Positions 17,067 to 25,271 of a stretch of DNA of 64,000 nt are shown one piece after another. Positions within the stretch are counted from its first letter, which is position 1, and every line of letters starts with the position of its first letter. The stretch comes from an uncultured Eubacteriales bacterium. GTDB lineage: Bacteria; Bacillota; Clostridia; Christensenellales; Borkfalkiaceae. Made by a program: the position numbers and the translations under genes. The notes under the pieces are model-generated. The model was not told where the DNA came from and ran no database searches. It saw only the letters and a list, made by a program, of their open reading frames with translations. Location of the stretch: contig UQTB01000001.1 in the NCBI GenBank assembly GCA_900543915.1, positions 62,001 through 126,000 of the forward strand, in the 5' to 3' direction.

Positions 17067-17412
17067 CCGCGTGATCGACACGGCAATGAAAAATTTAAGC
17101 ACTTTGGTGGATGTCAATACCGTCATCGGCAAGCCCATGAAGACAGAAGACGGGAGCCTGATTATTCCCGTCTCCAAAGTTACGTTGGGATTTATGACGG
17201 GAGGCGGAGAATACGGAGAGGTCAAGGTCATGAAAAAGGACCGGGCAATTCCGTTTGCCGGAGGCAGCGGAGCGATCGTTTCGATGAAACCGACCGGCTT
17301 TTTAGTCAACGACGGGAAAGGTTACCGCGTAATCGCTGCGGCAAACGAGCCGTATGAAAAAATCCTGGATGTAGCAAGCGATTTGCTGGCTTCCGCACAG
17401 CAAGGAGACTAA
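17032..17412 (+). CDS. ytfJ: Sporulation protein YtfJ (GerW family)
   Basis: Protein of 126 residues matching the YtfJ/GerW family: VIGKPMKTEDGSLIIPVSKVTLGFMTGGGEYG, then GGSGAIVSMKPTGFLV, the characteristic glycine-rich core. In Bacillus subtilis GerW is made in the forespore and is needed for normal germination. The gene lies between the DUF2953-like gene and a D,D-carboxypeptidase gene, an arrangement common in spore formers. The ATG is inside the end of the upstream frame; GGAG lies about 10 bases upstream. Confidence 0.9.
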   Translation: MQEKEYRENKINRVIDTAMKNLSTLVDVNTVIGKPMKTEDGSLIIPVSKVTLGFMTGGGEYGEVKVMKKDRAIPFAGGSGAIVSMKPTGFLVNDGKGYRVIAAANEPYEKILDVASDLLASAQQGD

Positions 17413-17416
17413 ATTT

Positions 17417-18478
17417 ATGAAAAAATTGCTCTCACTTATTTTGTGCTGTCTGATCCTGATCCCGATCGTTCATATCCGCTCCGGGGCCGTATATGCGGCG
17501 GCAACGACGTCCGAAATTCTCATGGAAACATCCAGCGGCCGCGTCTTATACGAAAATAACGCGGATGAAGCGCGCCCGATGGCGAGTACGACAAAAATTC
17601 TCACGGCGCTGATCGCGGCGGAGTGCTGCAATCCGGACGACGTCGTAACCATACCGAAGAGCTGCGTCGGTGTGGAAGGCTCCAGCGTATATCTCGAAGA
17701 AGGCGAAAAACTGACCGTAAAAGAGCTTTTATACGGTTTGATGCTGCGTTCCGGAAACGACTGCGCCGAGGCTTTGGCGTGCCATATTTCGGGTTCTGTC
17801 GCTCAATTTGCCGAACGGATGAATCAGAGAGCCGTCGAATTGGGCGCTGAGCACAGCCATTTCACCAATCCGCACGGGCTGCCGGATGATGACCATTACA
17901 CGACCGCCAGGGATTTGGCTAAAATTGCGGCCTTTGCACTCGGAAATCCGCTGTTTAAAGAAGTAGTTTCCACGCGGCGCGCAGAAATTTCCTGGGCGTC
18001 ACATGAATATAACCGCGTTCTCATCAACAAAAACAAGATGCTGAGCGAGCTGGAAGGCGCTACGGGAATTAAAACCGGATATACGAAAAAGGCCGGCAGA
18101 TGCCTGGTCACCAGCTGTGAGAGAAACGCAATGGAGCTGGTTTGCGTGGTGTTGAATTGCGGACCGATGTTCGAACGTTCAAAAGAACTGCTGAACGGCG
18201 CGTTTTCCGATTATCAATTGACGACGGTTTACCGCAGCAGCGACGTCATCGACTTCATTCCCGTGGAGGGAGACGACGAACCGTGCGGCATTTATATCAA
18301 AAACGATATCCGCCTGCCTTTAACGACGGAAGAACGGAAAACGCTGAAAATCGTATACGACTATCCCGATCAATTGGTGCCGCCGTTTAAAAAAGACCAT
18401 CAAATCGGCGAAATGAAAATATATGCCTCAAATAAGTTGATTTTTTCCGAAAAAATCTATACTATTATAGGGAAGTAA
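17417..18478 (+). CDS. D-alanyl-D-alanine carboxypeptidase (DacF/DacB type, peptidase S11)
   Basis: Protein of 353 residues with a signal peptide (cleavage probably near VYAAA) and all three active-site motifs of low-molecular-weight penicillin-binding proteins: STTK (about 58-61), SGN (about 116-118) and KTG (about 218-220). It trims the terminal D-Ala from peptidoglycan pentapeptides outside the membrane. The position after ytfJ suggests a spore cortex or sporulation role like DacF or DacB, although a vegetative role is possible. The ribosome site AAGGAG overlaps the stop of ytfJ. The C-terminal part after about 255 is a beta-rich domain usual for the family. Confidence 0.92.
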   Translation: MKKLLSLILCCLILIPIVHIRSGAVYAAATTSEILMETSSGRVLYENNADEARPMASTTKILTALIAAECCNPDDVVTIPKSCVGVEGSSVYLEEGEKLTVKELLYGLMLRSGNDCAEALACHISGSVAQFAERMNQRAVELGAEHSHFTNPHGLPDDDHYTTARDLAKIAAFALGNPLFKEVVSTRRAEISWASHEYNRVLINKNKMLSELEGATGIKTGYTKKAGRCLVTSCERNAMELVCVVLNCGPMFERSKELLNGAFSDYQLTTVYRSSDVIDFIPVEGDDEPCGIYIKNDIRLPLTTEERKTLKIVYDYPDQLVPPFKKDHQIGEMKIYASNKLIFSEKIYTIIGK

Positions 18479-18499
18479 ATTTGAAGAAGGTATGGTTTT

Positions 18500-19204
18500 T
18501 TGCGCATCAACAAATATCTCGCGGAATGCGGCGTCGCATCCCGCAGAGCCAGCGATAAGCTGATCGAGGAAGGCAAGGTAAAGGTAAACGGGCGTATTTG
18601 TACTTTGGGAGACGAAATTACGCCGGGCAAAGATTCGGTAACGGTTGCAGGTCAGAGCGTGCTGCCCGTTGCAAAATATGATTATTACATGATGAACAAA
18701 CCGAAAGGCTACGTCTGTACGGTGAAAGACGATAAGGACAGGAAAACCGTCATGAGTCTTCTGCCTAACAATAATAAGCGGATTTTTCCCGTCGGAAGGC
18801 TGGATTATGACAGCGAGGGGCTGTTGATTCTGACGAATGACGGGGATCTGACGTTCCGGCTGACGCATCCCAGAAATGAGATTCCGAAGACTTATTTGGT
18901 AAAAATCGAAGGCGTGGTTACGGATGAACAGCTTTCGCATTTGCGCGCCGGGGTAGTCATAGAGGGCGTACGGACCAAAAAATGCAACATTAAAATTGTG
19001 GAGCGCCTGAAACAGGAAACGAAACTGCACGTCACCATTTCCGAAGGGAAAAACCGTCAGATCAGGAAAATGTTTGAAAGCATCGGAAAGGAAGTCATTT
19101 TTCTGAAGCGGATCAAAATCGGCGAACTGACGCTGAGCGGGCTGAATCGGGGAGAGGTTCGGTCGCTCTCGCAAAGAGAGATCGATTATCTGAAAAATCT
19201 TTAA
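18500..19204 (+). CDS. rluB: Pseudouridine synthase, RsuA/RluB family
   Basis: Protein of 234 residues read from TTG at 18500, giving the conserved opening MRINKYLAECGVASRR of the S4 RNA-binding domain. The catalytic domain contains GRLDYDSEGLLILTNDGDL, whose first Asp is the catalytic residue, and KLHVTISEGKNRQIRKMFE near the C terminus. It converts uridine to pseudouridine in 23S rRNA (RluB-like) or 16S rRNA (RsuA-like); RluB is the usual Firmicutes member. An AAGG lies about 10 bases before the TTG. The gene ends before a strong bidirectional terminator. Confidence 0.9.
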   Translation: MRINKYLAECGVASRRASDKLIEEGKVKVNGRICTLGDEITPGKDSVTVAGQSVLPVAKYDYYMMNKPKGYVCTVKDDKDRKTVMSLLPNNNKRIFPVGRLDYDSEGLLILTNDGDLTFRLTHPRNEIPKTYLVKIEGVVTDEQLSHLRAGVVIEGVRTKKCNIKIVERLKQETKLHVTISEGKNRQIRKMFESIGKEVIFLKRIKIGELTLSGLNRGEVRSLSQREIDYLKNL

Positions 19205-19226
19205 AATAATAAAAGAAGAATAATAA

Positions 19227-19256
19227 AAAAGGATCGATTCCGATCCTTTTATTTTA
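19227..19256. terminator. Bidirectional terminator between rluB and the PadR-like gene
   Basis: AAAAGGATCG (19227-19236) pairs with CGATCCTTTT (19241-19250) around a 4-base loop, with A-rich and T-rich flanks serving both convergent genes. Confidence 0.9.
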
Positions 19257-20639
19257 TTTCGTTTCAAATTTTCCGGATTTAATCAATAAATACTGGAGCC
19301 CGAAAAACGCCAATACGTCGAGAGCCAAAAGACACGGCGTAATGAAGCGCGGAATCAGCTGCCCCATATCGGAAAAGTCTGTATTCATCAGTAAAACTAT
19401 AGCTAAAACAACTAAAATTATGTTAAATATAATTATCCCTGCAGTGAGAAAAGTATTTCTCATATTGGTTGGGATCTCGATTGTTTTAGCCGGCGCCATA
19501 AAATACAGCGCGACCATCACGGCAGGAAAAATCAACGTGACCAGCATCAAAACCACATACGGAGTCGTATCGATCTGAAGTTGCTTGGCGGAAAGTGAAA
19601 GAACCAAAAGTTCCAATAATACCAACAGATATACGCCCAATGAAGCCGCCATATTCAGTTTGTTGAAAAACAGCAAGCCCTGCGGCTTTTTCTTTTTCTG
19701 CGGCGTAGAAATACGAATTTTAATGCCGTCTTTTTCCGCCTTTTCAAAGAGATCTGAAAAATCCAGCTTTCTGGAAGCATGTTTCGGAATCAAATATTCA
19801 TCGTATGTCGGCTCGTCGGAAAGCGACGCTTCTTTTTCTTCCTGATTCGCAAACAAAACGTCTTGAACTGCCGGTTCCTGTTCGGTAAATGCGTCGGGAA
19901 CCTCATCGGGTTCTGATTTTACGTCGCGTGTCTCCGGGCGGATCAGGCGGCTTAAAGCGCTTTTATAGCCCTCAGCCGCTTCGGTTTCCTCGTCGGAAAC
20001 CACAGTGCTTTCCCGCGTCGCCTCGGGGTGTATCAGGCGATTTAACGCGTCTTTATAATTGTAATTCTGATTCGGCTCAAACGAAAATGCACTGGCAGAT
20101 TCCGGTTTAAAAATCGGTTCGGGCTCTTTATTCTGCGCCGAGGGAAAAACAATGACTTTTTCGTTCTCCGCAGGGGGCTCAGCAAACGCGGATTCTGTCT
20201 CAGACTGCGTAGCGGGGGAAAATTCCGCTTCCTGTGCAATTTCCGGCTGGGGCTCTTCCAAATGCTCCCGATATGTTTTTTTCGGCGAAACTTCGCCCGT
20301 TACGAGTAAGTCGATTACATCACGGGAAAATTCCCAATTTTGTTGGTTTTTTTCTACAAATTCCTTTCCGGATTCTGTCAGATGAAAATACCGCCGTCTT
20401 CCGCCGTTTTTATCAGTGTCGTCCGATTCGCCCCAATACGCTTTCAAATGCTTTGAATTTTCCAGCCGTTTCAGCGCGCTGTACAGGGTTGCCTGACGGA
20501 TTTCATATTTACCTTCGGTGCGATCTTCGACTTCACGGCAGATTTCCAGTCCGTTTTTATCTCCGTCCAAAAGGGTTTTCAATATAATTGTATCAATATG
20601 ACCGCGTATTAAATCGCTGCTGATCGAATTATTTTCCAT
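19254..20639 (-). CDS. PadR-like transcriptional regulator fused to a four-helix membrane domain
   Basis: Protein of 461 residues. Residues about 8-115 form a PadR winged helix (IILKTLLDGDKNGLEICREVE, RQATLYSALKRLENSKHLKAYW, GRRRYFHLTESGKEFVE). Then comes a long acidic, low-complexity linker (about 120-300) containing a repeated motif: YKDALNRLIHPEATRES and YKSALSRLIRPETRDV. The C terminus has four predicted membrane helices (about 330-455). Normal PadR proteins are about 110 to 180 residues and soluble, so this is a membrane-tethered form that may link a membrane signal to transcription. The start is preceded by AAGGAA at a rather long distance. Targets are unknown. Confidence 0.75.
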   Translation of the reverse strand: MENNSISSDLIRGHIDTIILKTLLDGDKNGLEICREVEDRTEGKYEIRQATLYSALKRLENSKHLKAYWGESDDTDKNGGRRRYFHLTESGKEFVEKNQQNWEFSRDVIDLLVTGEVSPKKTYREHLEEPQPEIAQEAEFSPATQSETESAFAEPPAENEKVIVFPSAQNKEPEPIFKPESASAFSFEPNQNYNYKDALNRLIHPEATRESTVVSDEETEAAEGYKSALSRLIRPETRDVKSEPDEVPDAFTEQEPAVQDVLFANQEEKEASLSDEPTYDEYLIPKHASRKLDFSDLFEKAEKDGIKIRISTPQKKKKPQGLLFFNKLNMAASLGVYLLVLLELLVLSLSAKQLQIDTTPYVVLMLVTLIFPAVMVALYFMAPAKTIEIPTNMRNTFLTAGIIIFNIILVVLAIVLLMNTDFSDMGQLIPRFITPCLLALDVLAFFGLQYLLIKSGKFETK

Positions 20640-20963
20640 CTGTGATTATAAATTCCTTTCGGGCTTTTTTCCATTATACAACGAAATCGGATTTAAGTCA
20701 ATGTTGTCAAACATAATTTTGCTGAAAAAACGCGATAAACGCGAAAAAAATTTAATTTTTTCTTTCTGCGGATAAAAACTTGACAAATTCTTCGCAATTT
20801 GATATAATTTATTCGTAAAAGCTGTGTTTTGCGCATAGTTTTATATATCCCCTGTTTTTGCAAATCGTAAAAAAATCAGGAAAATTATGACGAATTTCCC
20901 TCTGTAAAATTGTGGAATTCATGTATGCGTCAGCTGTGAAAATCCTTCCCGGAGGTATTTATA
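20640..20963. other. Intergenic region with promoter and possible structured leader
   Basis: No protein gene is seen in these 324 bases. It holds a consensus plus-strand promoter and about 145 bases of transcribed leader before the recombinase gene. The leader can close on itself: AGCTG (20820-20824) with CAGCT (20941-20945) and CGCAT (20832-20836) with ATGCG (20935-20939), enclosing two small stems, CCTG/CAGG and GAATT/AATTC. The remainder next to the PadR-like gene is AT-rich without clear features. Confidence 0.5.
20780..20808 (+). promoter_or_regulatory. Sigma-A promoter of the recombinase-hflX operon
   Basis: TTGACA (20780-20785), 17-base spacer and TATAAT (20803-20808), a perfect consensus. 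Confidence 0.85.
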
Positions 20964-22007
20964 TTGGATAACTATTTTAAAAACCGTGATTTTGCTAACC
21001 TTGAACGCATCAATCGCATCAAAACGGAGTTGCCTTATTTTTGCGAAGAATTCTTTATCGGAATCGAGAATCGCACGACGACGCTCACCCGTTTAAATTA
21101 TGCCTACGATCTGCGGGTGTTCTTTCAGTTTTTGTCGAAAAAAAAATGGAATAAAGATGTTTTGTCGATCACGCTCGACGACATGAATTCGCTTGACGCA
21201 AGCGACATCGAAATATTTGTGAGTTCCCTGAGTCTTTATGAAATCAACGGAAAGCGCGAACATTGCTCTGAACGCGGCAAAGCGAGAAAATTAGCTACCG
21301 TCCGTTCCTTTTTTAAATATTTTTTCAATAAAGGGAAGCTGGAATCCAACGTCGCGGCAAAAGTCGCCATGCCGAAATTGCACGATAAAGAGATCATCCG
21401 CCTGGAAAGCGAAGGAAAAATCAACGAAGTTGCGGCGATTTTGAATACGACGGAGACGGGAAGCGGACTCACCCCCCGCCAGCAGGCTTACCATACCCGC
21501 ACGAAATCGCGGGATGTGGCGATTTTAACCTTATTTTTGGGGACGGGGATTCGTATCAGCGAATTGGTCGGACTGAACGTCGGCGACATTGATTTTGCTA
21601 CAAACAGCTTCGTTGTGACGAGAAAAGGCGGCAACCGTACGATTTTGTATTTCAGCGATGAAGTAAGATATCCTTTAATGGCCTATCAGGAGGAGAAAAC
21701 AAAGAAGAATCAGGAGAAGGACGCTCCCTTCTTTTTATCTCTGCAAGATAAGCGAATCAGCGTGCGCAGCGTGGAAAATCTAGTGAAAAAATACGCGCAG
21801 ATCGTTTCTCCGCTGAAGAAAATCACGCCGCATAAACTGCGCAGTACGTTCGGCACCAATCTTTATCGCTCCACCGGCGATATCTACATCGTAGCGGATT
21901 GCCTCGGGCATAAAGACGTCAATACGACTAAAAAACACTATGCGGCAATTTCAGATGACATCAGAAAAAAGGCGGCGCGGTCCGTGGTATTGAGAGATGA
22001 AAAATAA
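20964..22007 (+). CDS. Tyrosine recombinase, XerC/XerD-like
   Basis: Protein of 347 residues beginning at TTG (20964), 8 bases after GGAGG. It has an N-terminal SAM-like core-binding domain (about 20-125) and a catalytic domain with the complete set of tyrosine recombinase residues: Arg197 (GTGIRISEL), Lys221 (RKGG), His290 and Arg293 (HKLR), His316 (GHKDVNTT) and nucleophile Tyr326 (HYA). It is slightly longer than canonical XerC/XerD (about 300), mainly through an insert around 145-185. No integrase-type neighbours or attachment sites are seen, so a housekeeping role in chromosome dimer resolution is most likely. It overlaps hflX by 11 bases. Confidence 0.88.
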   Translation: MDNYFKNRDFANLERINRIKTELPYFCEEFFIGIENRTTTLTRLNYAYDLRVFFQFLSKKKWNKDVLSITLDDMNSLDASDIEIFVSSLSLYEINGKREHCSERGKARKLATVRSFFKYFFNKGKLESNVAAKVAMPKLHDKEIIRLESEGKINEVAAILNTTETGSGLTPRQQAYHTRTKSRDVAILTLFLGTGIRISELVGLNVGDIDFATNSFVVTRKGGNRTILYFSDEVRYPLMAYQEEKTKKNQEKDAPFFLSLQDKRISVRSVENLVKKYAQIVSPLKKITPHKLRSTFGTNLYRSTGDIYIVADCLGHKDVNTTKKHYAAISDDIRKKAARSVVLRDEK

Positions 22008-23220
22008 AGAAGAAATCGCATATATTATCAAACCGTTGTTTGCGCCTTTGAAGGAATCGGAACTGGAAGAGATTATCGCACTCGCGCAATCCGCCGGAGC
22101 AAACGTATACGGCTATAAAACGCAGCTGGTCAAACAGATTGCGCCGGCAACGTTGATCGGAAGCGGCAAACTCGAAGAGATCCGATTTGAATTAGAGGAT
22201 TCCCCCGTCAACCTGATTATTTTTGACGGCGACCTGACCTCGTCGCAGGCGATGAATATCAGCGAAATTTTGGGCGGCAGAAAAGTTATCGACCGCACCG
22301 CCCTGATACTGGATATCTTTGCTTTAAACGCGAAGAGTACAGAGGGAAAACTGCAGGTGGAGCTCGCCCAGCTGAATTATCTGTATCCGCGCCTGAAGGG
22401 AAAGGGTTCTGCTCTATCCCAGCAGGGCGCGGGCATCGGCACGCGGGGACCGGGAGAAACGGCGCTGGAGACCAACCGCCGCTATCTTCGCGGGCGGATT
22501 CACTTTTTGAAAGAGCGGCTGAAAGAAATTGAAGCGAGAAGAAAACTGCAATCTGATCGCAGAAAGAAAAACGAAGTCCGAACGGTCGCCCTGGTCGGAT
22601 ATACCAATACGGGAAAAAGCACGCTGCTGAATGCCTTGACCGACGCCGGCGTAGAGACGAAGAATCAACTCTTCGCCACGCTCGATCCGACGCTCAGAAA
22701 GACGGAAATCGAACAATTTCCCGTGGTATTTGCAGATACGGTCGGATTTATCAGAAATATTCCGCACGATCTCGTCGAGGCATTCCGTTCCACCCTGGAA
22801 AGCGCCGTCAACGCAGATCTGATTTTGATCGTGTGCGACGCGAAAGCCGATTGGGAGATGCAGCTTAAGACGACGCAGGATACGCTTCGTTCTCTGAACT
22901 GCGATGCTTCTATGCTGATAGTTTTCAATAAGTGCGACGGAATCGAAGACTTTTCCGTATTTCCGAAAGACGCGATCTTTATTTCCGCACTGATAGGAGC
23001 AGGTCTGAACGAATTAAAAGAAAAAGTCATCCGTTATTTTCAAGAACGTTTTATTACGGCAACATTGTCAATCCCCTATGCCGAATTCAAGATCGTGCAA
23101 TCCATACGGGAAAGCGCGACTGTTCTCAGGGAACGATATGTTGACAGCGGAATAGAATTGGAGGTTTCGGCAGAGAAAAAATATTGGGAGAAGATAAAAC
23201 CGTTTGTCATTGAAAAATAA
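21997..23220 (+). CDS. hflX: GTPase HflX
   Basis: Protein of 407 residues with the HflX architecture: an N-terminal HflX domain ending in the glycine-rich segment GKGSALSQQGAGIGTRGPGE, a coiled-coil linker (RGRIHFLKERLKEIEARRK), and a G domain with GYTNTGKST (G1), DTVGFI (G3) and FNKCD (G4). HflX binds the 50S subunit and splits stalled or hibernating ribosomes. In Bacillus and relatives hflX lies near miaA and ynbB; here it is close to them but separated by lexA. The ATG lies within the end of the recombinase gene, pointing to co-translation. Confidence 0.95.
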   Translation: MKNKEEIAYIIKPLFAPLKESELEEIIALAQSAGANVYGYKTQLVKQIAPATLIGSGKLEEIRFELEDSPVNLIIFDGDLTSSQAMNISEILGGRKVIDRTALILDIFALNAKSTEGKLQVELAQLNYLYPRLKGKGSALSQQGAGIGTRGPGETALETNRRYLRGRIHFLKERLKEIEARRKLQSDRRKKNEVRTVALVGYTNTGKSTLLNALTDAGVETKNQLFATLDPTLRKTEIEQFPVVFADTVGFIRNIPHDLVEAFRSTLESAVNADLILIVCDAKADWEMQLKTTQDTLRSLNCDASMLIVFNKCDGIEDFSVFPKDAIFISALIGAGLNELKEKVIRYFQERFITATLSIPYAEFKIVQSIRESATVLRERYVDSGIELEVSAEKKYWEKIKPFVIEK

Positions 23221-23232
23221 ATCTGCAAAAAA

Positions 23233-23272
23233 CAAACAAATGTTTGACATTGTTTGATCGATCCGCTATAAT
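23233..23272 (+). promoter_or_regulatory. lexA promoter with SOS-like operator
   Basis: A consensus promoter, TTGACA (23244-23249), 17 bases, TATAAT (23267-23272), is overlapped by the perfect inverted repeat CAAAC-AAAT-GTTTG (23233-23246). The 5-4-5 layout resembles the Gram-positive LexA box (GAAC-N4-GTTC), so autoregulation is likely. Confidence 0.75.
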
Positions 23273-23289
23273 ATAATTGAGGTGGTTCA

Positions 23290-23883
23290 ATGAAAAATAT
23301 GGAAGGAAAACTCGAGCGGGTATATCGGTTTGTAGAGCATTATATTGCGGAGAACGGCTTTCCTCCCTCCGTCAGGGAAATTTGCGAACAGATCGGGATC
23401 AAATCAACCGCTACCGCTTATTCGTATCTGAACCGTCTGAAAGATATGGGGCGCATCGACAAGACGGATTCCAAGAAACGCGCATTATCTCTGACAGATA
23501 AGACCGCACTGAAACGGATTCCCCTGGTTGGCACCGTCACTGCGGGCACGCCGATTCTGGCAGTCGAAAATCTGGAAGGCTACTATCCCCTGCTGCCCGA
23601 CTTTCCGGGCTCGGATGAGGATTATTTCATGTTGCGCGTATTCGGCGACAGCATGATCGAGGCGGGGATTTACGACGGCGACAAAATTATCGTTAAACGC
23701 CAAAATACGGCCGATAACGGCGAAATTGTGGTGGCCTTGATAGAAGACAGCGCTACGGTCAAGCGCTTTTTCAAGCGAGAGAATAAGATTATTCTGCACC
23801 CTGAAAACAGCGCTCTGTCCGATATTATATTGAATGACGTCGTAATATTGGGAATCGTCGAAGGGTTGATCAGAAAATTTTAA
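23290..23883 (+). CDS. lexA: LexA repressor
   Basis: Protein of 197 residues: N-terminal winged helix (about 1-68; FPPSVREICEQIGIKSTATAYSYL) and C-terminal S24 protease domain. The self-cleavage site Ala85-Gly86 (TAGTP), nucleophile Ser121 (GDSMIEAG) and general base Lys158 (ATVKRF) are all present, so RecA-stimulated autocleavage should work. It represses SOS genes and, through the operator upstream, probably itself. AGGTGG lies 4 bases before the ATG at 23290; a second ATG at 23299 is a less well spaced alternative. Confidence 0.95.
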   Translation: MKNMEGKLERVYRFVEHYIAENGFPPSVREICEQIGIKSTATAYSYLNRLKDMGRIDKTDSKKRALSLTDKTALKRIPLVGTVTAGTPILAVENLEGYYPLLPDFPGSDEDYFMLRVFGDSMIEAGIYDGDKIIVKRQNTADNGEIVVALIEDSATVKRFFKRENKIILHPENSALSDIILNDVVILGIVEGLIRKF

Positions 23884-23900
23884 ATTTGCGGATTTTTAAG

Positions 23901-24047
23901 ATCAAACTCTTTTTTCTCGCCCCTCTTAAAGCAGTTTTTTGCCAGACAAAGATCGGCGGTGCAACTGATCGTTCACACCCGCTGGTGTTACAGGCCTGCT
24001 GACTATTTTAAAAGAGCGTCTTTCACAAAGAAAAACGCTCTTGATGA
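23901..24047 (+). ncRNA. Candidate structured RNA, 6S RNA-like
   Basis: This convergent intergenic stretch can fold on the plus strand as a closing stem CTCTTTT/AAAAGAG (23907-23913 with 24010-24016), an asymmetric internal bubble, then AGCAG/CTGCT and GCC/GGC stems and apical hairpins including ACACC/GGTGT. It contains GUUACAGGCCUGC at 23987-23999, close to the GUUACAGCCUGC of the Escherichia coli 6S RNA central region as I remember it. A terminator-like hairpin follows. No clear promoter was found and it is shorter than typical 6S, so this is tentative. Confidence 0.35.
24010..24047. terminator. Terminator hairpin between lexA and ynbB
   Basis: AAGAGCGT (24012-24019) pairs with ACGCTCTT (24035-24042). 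On the minus strand it is followed by TTTTAAAA, on the plus strand by GATGATTTTT, so it may serve both directions. Confidence 0.6.
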
Positions 24048-24050
24048 TTT

Positions 24051-25271
24051 TTACACCTTTTTTTCGATGCGTTCCAATATGCTTTCCAAAGCAATCTTAC
24101 AATGTTCATATGTCAGTCCGCCCTGCAGATAGGCGATAAACGGCTCTTTTACGGGGGCATCCGCAGAGAGCTCGATCGATGATCCCTGAACAAAGCAGCC
24201 GGCAGCCATGATGACCTCCGATTCGTATCCCGGCATCGCCCAGGGCAAAACGTCGACATAGCTGTCAACAGGAGAAACAGCCTGAACGGTCTGAATAAAC
24301 CCGATGAGTTTTTCGCGGTCTCCGAACAGGATCGCACGGATAATATCTCCCGGGATTTCATCCGGCGCGGGAGAAGTGTCGTATCCGATCTTTGAAAATA
24401 CTTTTCCGAACAGAAGAGAACCTTTTAATGCCTCTTTTACAACGTGCGGCGCCAGAAACAGCCCTTCGTAGTAATATTGATAAGTAAACGCATAGGAGCC
24501 GACTTCTCCCCCGATGGACGGGGCAGTCATGCGGTTCTGCACGAGTTCGATATACTCTTTTTTGCCGGCGAGATATCCGCCCGTAGGCGCAATGCCTGCG
24601 CCCGGATTTTTGATCATAGAGCCGGCAACGAGATCCACGCCCGCTTCAAGCGGTTCCTGTTCCTCCACAAATTCCCCGTAACAATTATCCAGCATAATGC
24701 AGCCCGTATAGCCCGTTTTCCGTATTCTGCGTACGGCTTGCCCGATCTGGCTGATATTCAGGGCGCTTCTCCATTCGTAACCGCGGGAACGCTGCAGGTA
24801 TATCATTTTAGGCTGACGGAATGCAAGATATGCTTCAATCGCCTCAAAATCAAAGCCGCCGTTTTTAAGCGGAATCGTTTCAAATGAAATGCCGAAGTCC
24901 TTTAAGGAGCCGTTGCCTTTCCCGTCGATAACGTCGATCAACGTATCGTACGGCGTTCCCGTAATAGACAAAAAAACATCTCCCGGGCGGAGAATCGCAT
25001 AAAGCCCTAATGCCAGAGCATGCGTCCCCGAGACGATATTCGGAGACAAAACCGCCGCTTCTGCCCTGAAGATATCCGCCATAATGCGGTTTAGTACGTC
25101 GCGCCCCTCGTCTCCGTATCCATATCCGGTAGAGGGTGCAAAGTGACGAAGCGCCAGTTTGTTGTTGCGAAAAGCGTCCAGCACTTTTTTCTGATTGAAG
25201 AGGGCGATTTCATCCAGCCGTTCATACAGCGGCCGGAGCGCTCGCTCGCATTCTTTGATCCATTCTTTCAT
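24051..25271 (-). CDS. ynbB: YnbB-like PLP-dependent protein (methionine gamma-lyase/aluminium resistance family)
   Basis: Protein of 406 residues, fold type I PLP enzyme of the family annotated as aluminium resistance or methionine gamma-lyase-like. The cofactor lysine is in LVAGSMIKNPGAGIAPTGGYLAG, the aspartate contacting the pyridine nitrogen is in CIMLDNCYGEF, and SGTHALALGLYAI forms the phosphate-binding part. The in vivo reaction is not well established for this family. It overlaps miaA by ATGA, so it is the last gene of the miaB-mutS-mutL-miaA operon, matching the Firmicutes neighbourhood in which ynbB lies near miaA and hflX. Confidence 0.9.
   Translation of the reverse strand: MKEWIKECERALRPLYERLDEIALFNQKKVLDAFRNNKLALRHFAPSTGYGYGDEGRDVLNRIMADIFRAEAAVLSPNIVSGTHALALGLYAILRPGDVFLSITGTPYDTLIDVIDGKGNGSLKDFGISFETIPLKNGGFDFEAIEAYLAFRQPKMIYLQRSRGYEWRSALNISQIGQAVRRIRKTGYTGCIMLDNCYGEFVEEQEPLEAGVDLVAGSMIKNPGAGIAPTGGYLAGKKEYIELVQNRMTAPSIGGEVGSYAFTYQYYYEGLFLAPHVVKEALKGSLLFGKVFSKIGYDTSPAPDEIPGDIIRAILFGDREKLIGFIQTVQAVSPVDSYVDVLPWAMPGYESEVIMAAGCFVQGSSIELSADAPVKEPFIAYLQGGLTYEHCKIALESILERIEKKV

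Noticed and set aside
20964..22007. Recombinase as the integrase of a mobile element
   Set aside because: No attachment repeats, excisionase, phage or transfer genes are nearby, and it is coupled to housekeeping hflX.
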